A DNA stretch of 62,150 bases from positions 1 through 62,150 of the forward strand of contig JAHHHC010000034.1 in NCBI GenBank assembly GCA_019359515.1. The letters run 5' to 3'. Of this stretch, positions 55,998 to 62,150 are shown one piece after another. The translations under genes were made by a program, and so were the position numbers. Source of the stretch: Desmonostoc vinosum HA7617-LM4. Lineage in GTDB: Bacteria > Cyanobacteriota > Cyanobacteriia > Cyanobacteriales > Nostocaceae. Every line of letters begins with the position of its first letter. Positions within the stretch are counted from its first letter, which is position 1. The notes beneath the pieces were generated by a model, which saw only the letters and a list, made by a program, of their open reading frames with translations, had not been told where the DNA came from and did not search any database.

Positions 55998-58900
55998 TCA
56001 AACAACAGCCACCTCAACGATCGCACCTTGCATTCTCCCCAAAGCATCAATTAAACTCTGCAATTGTTGGTCTGCTTTCATTACTCCTAAACCGCGGACT
56101 GTGACTTTACCAGGTGAATAGACAAAGCGTGTCTTGAGGTTTTCTGGTAGGTTCGCTGCTAATAAATTCCAAGCTGGTTCTTCCATTGGTGTTTCTAAAA
56201 CTACGTGCTGTTTGTTTTCTGGTTTAATGCGGCTAAATCCTAATTTTTTGGCGAGTTGTTTGAGTTCCATGACTCGCAATAATTGATTTGCAGGCACAGG
56301 TACAGCACCATAGCGATCGCTCCATTCACCAGCAATCTGTGATAATTCTTCTTGAGATTTAGCTGTCGCTACTGCTCGATAAGCGCTCATCTTTTGATCC
56401 AAATCGGTGATGTAATCGGCTGGGATAAATGCCGTCAAGTTGAGGTCAATCTGAGTATCATCAACTTGGGGAATTTCTTGTCCTCGAATTTCCCGAATTG
56501 CTTCCTCTAGCATTTCCATGTATAAATCAAAACCGATTGCATCCATTTGACCAGATTGTTCTGCACCTAGCAAGTTACCTACACCGCGAATTTCCATGTC
56601 ACGCATCGCTAGCTGATATCCCGAACCCAATTGCGTAAATTCTTGAATCGCCCGTAATCGTTGCCGTGCTGCATCCGATAATGTCCGCTGTTTGGGATAG
56701 AATAACCAGGCGTGGGCTTGAATACCCGCACGTCCCACACGACCGCGTAATTGATACAACTGGGCTAAACCGAAGCGGTGGGAATCTTCAATTAAGATGG
56801 TGTTGACGCGGGGGATATCTAAACCAGATTCAATAATTGTGGTACAAACTAAAATTTCTGCCTCACCATTACTAAAGGTGAGCATGGTTGATTCTAACTC
56901 GCTTTCGTCCATTTGCCCGTGAGCGATCGCAAACCTGGCCCCCGGTACCATTTCTCTTAAATTCGCTGTTGTCTCTTCAATTCCTTCTACTCGTGGAACC
57001 ACGTAGAAAACTTGCCCGCCTCTGTCTAATTCTTGACGAATTGCGCTGCGGACACTTTCTGGATTTAGTGGTGCAAGATGGGTTTTGATGGGACGTCTGG
57101 TTGGGGGTGGTGTGGTAATTAAACTCATCTCCCGAATTCCTGACATGGACATGTATAAGGTGCGGGGAATGGGAGTGGCGGAGAGTGTCAGCACATCAAC
57201 CTGAGTTTTCAGGCTTTTGATTTTCTCCTTCTGGTTCACCCCAAAGCGCTGTTCTTCATCCACCACCAACAGTCCTAAATCGCGAAATGCAACACCTTTA
57301 CCCAAAAGTTGGTGTGTACCTACAACTACATCCAACTCACCCGTAGTTAAACGCTTTTGAATGTCGCGGCGTTCTTCAGCGGTACGGAAGCGGTTGAGTA
57401 ACCCTACATTCATTGGGTAGGGTGCAAAACGTTCCTTGAGAGTGTGGTAGTGCTGTTGCGTTAAAATAGTAGTAGGCGCAAGGAGTGCCACTTGTTTACC
57501 AGCGGTGACTGCTTTAAAAATAGCGCGAATTGCTACTTCTGTTTTCCCAAAACCGACATCGCCACAAACTAAGCGATCCATAGGGCGATCGCTTTCCATG
57601 TCCCGTTTCACATCTTGTACAGCTTTTAGCTGGTCTGTTGTGGGTTGGTAGGGAAAGGAGTCTTCCATTTCCTCTTGCCAAGGCATATCTTCTGGAAAGG
57701 AAAAACCTTGTTGTTGCGATCGCGCTGCATATAGTTTTAGCAAGTCCACCGCTAATTTCTTAATCGCCTTGCGGACTTTATTCTTGGTATTTTCCCAAGC
57801 CTTACCGGTCATTTTGTTGAGTTCCGGTGCTTTGTCGCCCGTGCTGCGGAACCGAGACAAAGCCCCGACTTGATCGGCAGCAACTCTCAGTAAACCGTCG
57901 GCATACTGCACCACCAAATAATCGCGAGTTTCGTGATTAATGGTGAGACTTTCTAGCTTGACAAATTTACCAACACCATGGTTACGGTGAACCACATAAT
58001 CACCCGGACGCAGTTTATTGGGGTCAACTTGCTTAGAGGTGGCTTTGCGGCGTTTGCGGATGTAGCCAGGAGTCGCTAAGGAGTGCTGTCCATAAAATTC
58101 CCGGTCTGTAACGATGACCAATCGGTACGTAGGCAGGATAAAGCCTTCTAATTCTGCCAAGCCAGAATATTTAAGTGCTACGGGCGTATGATTGATTTGT
58201 AGCTTATCAATTGCTTGGTAGTCGCGGGGGTTAGGAATAAACTGAGCGGGACAATCGTGTTCTTGCAACAGAGATACTGAGCGCGAAGGCTGAGCAGAAA
58301 TCAGCCAAATCGAGAGATTGCGATCGCGTTCTTGCCGGATAGTTTCAGCTAGTTTTGCAAATTGGTGTGGCGTTACTGGTACAGACCTACTAGCAAGGTT
58401 AACTCCGTTGTTTTCTTCAGCCAGTTCCGACAAATATAACGTGGGAAATCTAGCCACATCGGCCAGACAATCATCAAAAGACCGATGGATTTTCGGCAAT
58501 CTTGGAGGAGTAGGGCGAGAATCTTCCCCAGTCCCCAGTCCCCACTGTTCCTCAGCATTTTCTACCCAGCGATCGCTATGAGCATGGCATTGTTCTGGCT
58601 CATCAATCGTAACGAGAGTATTTTCGTTTAAATAATCGAGAACAGACGCTGGTTGCTCGAAAGCTAATCCCAAAAAGCGACGACTACCCTCAAGTAGCGA
58701 AGAGTCTTCAGTGTCCAGTGCTAAGTCAGGATATAGCTCAGCACTGTCTTTCAGTGCTGCCATCACAATTGGAGTAAAGCTAGTAGGGGTAAGAATTAAT
58801 TGGTCAATTTTGTCAAGTGCCGAACGTTGAGTAGATGGGTCAAATTCCCGAATTTGCTCAATTTCATCGCCAAACCACTCTAGTCTCACTGGCAACTCAG

Positions 58901-59525
58901 ACGAAACCGGGAAAACATCAACGATATCACCCCGCCGACTCCATTGTCCTTCTGTTTCCACTAAGGGTACTCGCTCGTAACCCAGAATAGCTAATTTTTC
59001 ACCGAAGGCATCCAGGTCTAATTCCATTCCTCGCTTCAAAGTCAGGCAAAATGGTTTAAAAGCCTCCGGTGGTGGTAAATGCGGCTGTAGCGCCCCTTGA
59101 GTAGCAACAATAGCTAAAGGTCGCTTCGCTCCGGGATTGGGGATCGGGGATTGGATACTAGGAAGAGTTTTACCCAATTCCCAGTCCCCAATAGCCAAAT
59201 CCGCTAACACCTGCATTTGTCCCCAACTCATTTCTGTTTCTGGGTCAAAAGGTTCGTAGGGGGAAGCTTCAGAAGTGGGGTAGAAATGTACATTCTTCCA
59301 TCCCATTGCTTCTAATAGCGCGTAAACGCGTCCGGCTTCCTCCAAGGTGGCACAAACCACAAACAAATCCTTGCCCTCATTTTGAGCTAAAGCTGAAGCC
59401 ACCAAAGCCTTGGGTAGGCGAGAAATACCATTTAACCGTAATTGTTGTTGTCGATTAAGCTTAGAAATAAACTCAGTGGTGAGTGGCGATCGCGCCAAAG
59501 CACGCACAATAGAAGAAAATGCCAT
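55998..59525 (-). CDS. mfd: Transcription-repair coupling factor
   Basis: 1175 residues, normal length. N-terminal UvrB-like part, RNA-polymerase-interacting domain ([20 protein letters not shown]), RecG-like translocase with Walker [22 protein letters not shown] box, [12 protein letters not shown], and QLRGRVGRA, then the C-terminal TRCF domain. It removes RNA polymerase stalled at lesions and recruits UvrA. Two stretches are translated heptamer repeats: about 110-133 ([16 protein letters not shown]) and about 325-342 ([15 protein letters not shown]). Both lie in the UvrB-like part between conserved blocks, so function is probably retained. Confidence 0.96.
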   Translation of the reverse strand: MAFSSIVRALARSPLTTEFISKLNRQQQLRLNGISRLPKALVASALAQNEGKDLFVVCATLEEAGRVYALLEAMGWKNVHFYPTSEASPYEPFDPETEMSWGQMQVLADLAIGDWELGKTLPSIQSPIPNPGAKRPLAIVATQGALQPHLPPPEAFKPFCLTLKRGMELDLDAFGEKLAILGYERVPLVETEGQWSRRGDIVDVFPVSSELPVRLEWFGDEIEQIREFDPSTQRSALDKIDQLILTPTSFTPIVMAALKDSAELYPDLALDTEDSSLLEGSRRFLGLAFEQPASVLDYLNENTLVTIDEPEQCHAHSDRWVENAEEQWGLGTGEDSRPTPPRLPKIHRSFDDCLADVARFPTLYLSELAEENNGVNLASRSVPVTPHQFAKLAETIRQERDRNLSIWLISAQPSRSVSLLQEHDCPAQFIPNPRDYQAIDKLQINHTPVALKYSGLAELEGFILPTYRLVIVTDREFYGQHSLATPGYIRKRRKATSKQVDPNKLRPGDYVVHRNHGVGKFVKLESLTINHETRDYLVVQYADGLLRVAADQVGALSRFRSTGDKAPELNKMTGKAWENTKNKVRKAIKKLAVDLLKLYAARSQQQGFSFPEDMPWQEEMEDSFPYQPTTDQLKAVQDVKRDMESDRPMDRLVCGDVGFGKTEVAIRAIFKAVTAGKQVALLAPTTILTQQHYHTLKERFAPYPMNVGLLNRFRTAEERRDIQKRLTTGELDVVVGTHQLLGKGVAFRDLGLLVVDEEQRFGVNQKEKIKSLKTQVDVLTLSATPIPRTLYMSMSGIREMSLITTPPPTRRPIKTHLAPLNPESVRSAIRQELDRGGQVFYVVPRVEGIEETTANLREMVPGARFAIAHGQMDESELESTMLTFSNGEAEILVCTTIIESGLDIPRVNTILIEDSHRFGLAQLYQLRGRVGRAGIQAHAWLFYPKQRTLSDAARQRLRAIQEFTQLGSGYQLAMRDMEIRGVGNLLGAEQSGQMDAIGFDLYMEMLEEAIREIRGQEIPQVDDTQIDLNLTAFIPADYITDLDQKMSAYRAVATAKSQEELSQIAGEWSDRYGAVPVPANQLLRVMELKQLAKKLGFSRIKPENKQHVVLETPMEEPAWNLLAANLPENLKTRFVYSPGKVTVRGLGVMKADQQLQSLIDALGRMQGAIVEVAVV

Positions 59526-59852
59526 ATGTTCTACAAAAAGTGGGAGTCGTTGCAGGTGAGAAAATTGTGGGCAGTTTATGCCACCATTTTAGAAGTGTTA
59601 ACAGCCCGCTCATTCTTTCTATGGAAGAATAATGTACGAAATGGGGAATGGGGAATTGGGAATGGGGAATTGGGAATTGTCAATTGTTATTGATTATTCT
59701 CCGCGTCCCCGCGTCCCCGCGTCTCCCTCATCCCCCTCATCTCCCTTATCTTTCCAGTCCCCAGTCCCCAACCAAAGCATTTATAGAAACACCTTTAATA
59801 CTAGATACTAGGGATTGAGCTACATTCGCTCTAATAAGCGGCAATTTTAAAC
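59526..59852. repeat. Intergenic tandem-repeat region between mfd and the CNNM gene
   Basis: It holds ggggaat(t) units at about 59641-59680, cgcgtcccc and ctccctcatc units at about 59700-59750, and a ccccagtccccaa remnant at 59758-59772. The two divergent promoters must lie outside these arrays. Nothing else recognised. Confidence 0.6.
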
Positions 59853-61181
59853 ATGTCCTCCATCACATTTGAAATTTTAATCATTTTGGTTCTGATTATT
59901 GCCAACGGTATATTTTCCATGTCTGAGATGGCAATTGTCTCCGCGCGTAAGGTGAGGCTACAACAGCTCGCCAATCAAGGAGATGCCAAGGCCAGGGTCG
60001 CATTGAAACTCGCTGAGTCTCCAAATCATTTCTTGTCTACTATTCAAGTAGGTATTTCCCTGATAGGTATCTTGACGGGTGCTTTTGGAGGCGCAACAAT
60101 TGCCAGCCGATTAGCAGTTTATGTCCGAATGATTCCCTTGTTGGCTCCTTACAGTGAACCAATTTCTTTTGGGATAGTAGTTTTAATTATTACTTATCTG
60201 TCGCTAATTGTCGGGGAACTAGTACCCAAGCGGTTGGCATTGAATAACCCAGAACGAATTGCAGCAACTGTAGCGATTCCGATGCGAGCTTTGGCGGCAC
60301 TCGCTTCTCCAGCAGTGCATCTCTTAAGCGCTTCTACTGACGCTGTGGTACGGCTATTAGGTATTACACCTTCTACTGAACCACAAGTTACTGAAGAAGA
60401 AATTAAAATTTTAATTGAGCAAGGCACAGAGGCAGGAACCTTCGAGGAAGCCGAGCAAGATATGGTAGAGCGAGTTTTTCGCTTAGGCGATCGCCCTGTC
60501 AGTTATTTTATGACACCTCGCCCTGATATTGTGTGGCTGGATTTGGAAGATTCCCCGGAAGAAAATCGCGAAAAAATGGTTGAAAGTGCTTACTCCCGCT
60601 ATCCAGTTTGTCAAGAGGGACTTGACAATGTGCTGGGTGTGATCCCAGTTACCGATTTATTAGCCCGGAGTTTTCGGGGTGAACCTTTAGACTTAACAGT
60701 AGGATTGCGACAGCCAGTGTTTGTGCCGGAAAGCACCCGTGGGTTAAAAGTTTTGGAATTGTTTAAACAAACCATCACTCACATGGCGCTGGTAGTTGAT
60801 GAATACGGTGTAATTCAAGGATTAGTTACTCTCAACGACATCATGAGTGAAATTGTAGGTGATGTTCCTTCCGCTGATGGGGAAGATGAACCTCAAGCTG
60901 TGCAACGGGAGGATGGTTCTTGGCTTTTGGATGGGATGTTGGCTGTAGAAGAGTTTTTTAAACTTTTCGATGCAGAAGAATGGGAATCGGAAGAACGAGG
61001 TAGTTATCAAACCTTGGGTGGTTTTGTCATTACTCATTTAGGCCGCATCCCAGCAGCAGCAGATCATTTTGAATGGCAGAGTATGCGAATTGAAGTGATG
61101 GATATGGATGGCAACCGCGTAGATAAGGTGTTAGTTGTACCGATGATGGATGAAAGAAAAGAGGCGAAAGAATCTGAATAA
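59853..61181 (+). CDS. CNNM/CorC-HlyC family transporter (DUF21-CBS)
   Basis: 442 residues. DUF21 membrane domain with four hydrophobic segments (ILIILVLIIANGIFSMSEMA, then VGISLIGILTGAF, and VIITYLSLIVGELVPKRLAL), two CBS modules (TPRPDIVWLDLE; ALVVDEYGVIQGLVTLNDIM), and a C-terminal CorC_HlyC domain. Members transport Mg or Na; older annotations call them haemolysins. Stand-alone gene converging with the RTX gene. Confidence 0.92.
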   Translation: MSSITFEILIILVLIIANGIFSMSEMAIVSARKVRLQQLANQGDAKARVALKLAESPNHFLSTIQVGISLIGILTGAFGGATIASRLAVYVRMIPLLAPYSEPISFGIVVLIITYLSLIVGELVPKRLALNNPERIAATVAIPMRALAALASPAVHLLSASTDAVVRLLGITPSTEPQVTEEEIKILIEQGTEAGTFEEAEQDMVERVFRLGDRPVSYFMTPRPDIVWLDLEDSPEENREKMVESAYSRYPVCQEGLDNVLGVIPVTDLLARSFRGEPLDLTVGLRQPVFVPESTRGLKVLELFKQTITHMALVVDEYGVIQGLVTLNDIMSEIVGDVPSADGEDEPQAVQREDGSWLLDGMLAVEEFFKLFDAEEWESEERGSYQTLGGFVITHLGRIPAAADHFEWQSMRIEVMDMDGNRVDKVLVVPMMDERKEAKESE

Positions 61182-61205
61182 AGTGTGAAGGATGAACTTT
61201 TATTT

Positions 61206-61235
61206 GAAACCTTGTGGTTTGCACCATGAGGTTTC
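61206..61235. terminator. Imperfect hairpin between convergent genes
   Basis: gaaaccttgtgg / caccatgaggtttc can pair with small mismatches 25 bp after the CNNM stop and 41 bp before the RTX stop. No U-tract, so bidirectional termination is only possible. Confidence 0.35.
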
Positions 61236-61275
61236 AACGCTTGATTAATCCAAGTTTCCTAAACCTTGTTGCTTT

Positions 61276-62073
61276 TCAAGACACATAACTAAAATAACTG
61301 GCTGTCAAGTTTAGTCCTGAAACTCCTTGTGCGATCGCAATCAATTCATCAGTAGAGTTGAAAGCTCCGTTACCATTACTATCAACGTAAATGGCTGTTC
61401 CTGTTATGCCAGTTATGGGCGAGGTTCTTAGCAAGTAAGAACTCGCTGTACCTCTGAGTTGGATTCTATCTTGGGTGATGTTAAAGTCCTCAATCACGGC
61501 GTAATAATTTAAACCAGGATTGGTGCTATTGCCATCGCCGTAAAAAATAGCACTACTGTTTCCTAAGACAAATAAGTCGTTGTTGTTGCCGCCATTGAGT
61601 CTATCTCTTGTTGATCTACTCAACTCACTACCAACACCATTCAGGGTATCGTTACCATCACCACCCAAGAGGGTATCGTTACCACCACCACCAATTAACG
61701 TATCATTTCCCAATCCACCACTAATAGTATTACTACTGCTATTACCTGTAATATTATTGGCTGAACTGTTTCCTGTACCATTGATAGCTGATGTACCAGT
61801 TAAGGTTAAGTTTTCTAGATTTGCACCTAGAGTGTAGCTGATAGATGATTGAACTGTATCTGTACCGGCATTGAGGTTTTCAGTTACCACATCACCAGTG
61901 CTATTGACTACGTAGTTATCATTACCAGTGCCACCAATTAACGTATCAGCTCCAGTTCCGCCATTGAGGGTGTCGTTACCAGCACCACCATTGAGAATAT
62001 TGTTAGCGCTATTACCTGCGATCGCATTATAAGGATGGCTAGGCTGAAAACCCTTGAGGATGTGGCACGTCAT
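61276..62073 (-). pseudogene. C-terminal part of an RTX calcium-binding protein, 5' end replaced
   Basis: 265 codons open. Residues 17 onward are RTX repeats ([35 protein letters not shown]), which bind calcium in a parallel beta roll, with a [14 protein letters not shown] block. The last 90 residues form a bacterial secreted-protein tail ([16 protein letters not shown]). The first 16 residues ([16 protein letters not shown]) are unlike RTX sequence and come from adjoining hairpin-rich DNA, so the 5' part of the gene appears to be lost to an insertion near 62028. Confidence 0.75.
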
Positions 62074-62150
62074 AGTGCCACATCCGTACTTTAGGCAAGG
62101 GATGAAAGCTGCCGGAAGGCGTTTACGCCTGAATGACGTTTTGTCTTTTC
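62028..62150. mobile_element. Probable end of an IS200/IS605-like element (cut by window edge)
   Basis: No repeat or gene continues across 62028. The stretch has two strong hairpins, gatgtggca ... tgccacatc (62068-62093) and aggcgtttacgcct (about 62117-62130). Hairpin ends without terminal inverted repeats or target duplication are typical of IS200/IS605 elements. The transposase or TnpB would lie beyond the window; the family is inferred only from end structure. Confidence 0.4.

Overview
The window is chromosomal DNA of a filamentous, Nostoc/Anabaena/Calothrix-type cyanobacterium (an inference). The evidence is the dense scatter of the HIP1 octamer GCGATCGC, arrays of heptanucleotide short tandem repeats (GGGGACT/GGGGATT and complements), many small hairpin-rich dispersed repeats, and a gene set typical of the group: hemA, GlpX-type bisphosphatase, PatA-like regulator, GAF-rich chemoreceptor, pentapeptide repeats, DUF29, RTX repeats. 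I saw no rRNA, tRNA or CRISPR array.

Layout. 1-0.9 kb: the end of an IS66-like transposase facing a short eCIS-effector-like (DUF4157-type) N-terminal fragment, then a nested repeat. 0.9-5.2 kb: LysR regulator divergent from a CadD-like permease, an exported protein, a DUF202 protein and a small hypothetical. 5.4-9.9 kb: a large unrecognised HTH protein, three small orphans and a pentapeptide-repeat protein. 10-20.5 kb: mostly housekeeping, with a heterodimeric ABC exporter, RibD-like reductase, hemA, glpX, DUF981, glutaredoxin, tadA and plsC. 21-30.6 kb: DUF29, a giant membrane protein, an NqrB/RnfD-like protein paired with a DUF2330 protein, and a Ser/Thr kinase. 31.3-35.2 kb: the most interesting locus, three overlapping genes encoding an LRR-Roc-COR GTPase, a DUF6883 protein and a DUF4926 protein fused to a second module. 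35.4-46 kb: a PixGHIJL-like chemotaxis/phototaxis operon with a five-GAF receptor. 46.7-52.7 kb: a 1996-residue hybrid histidine kinase. 52.8-59.5 kb: small hypotheticals, an acetyltransferase and mfd. 59.8 kb to end: a CNNM/HlyC transporter and an RTX protein whose upstream part has been replaced by what looks like a mobile-element end.

Genes that probably work together: the two ABC half-transporters overlap by 4 bp, and their motif changes all fall in one composite ATP site. The five signalling genes from 46056 down to 35425 form one system (PATAN-REC, CheY, CheW, receptor, CheA-REC), interrupted by a four-helix-bundle gene with repeats on both sides. The LRR-Roc-COR triad is translationally coupled, and the first and last products share a short GDN/GD sequence next to TINQ. 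I suggest it is a receptor-to-effector conflict system; this is inference.

The non-coding DNA is unusually informative. A 169-bp element (six copies) has TA at both ends in five copies and carries four tandem palindromes. One copy supplies the stop codon of the cheA-like gene and another sits inside a different repeat. At three sites the window holds both an occupied and an empty version of an insertion target, so 5-bp or 4-bp target duplications can be read directly. Tandem-repeat DNA is also translated in frame inside several proteins, including mfd and the large kinase.
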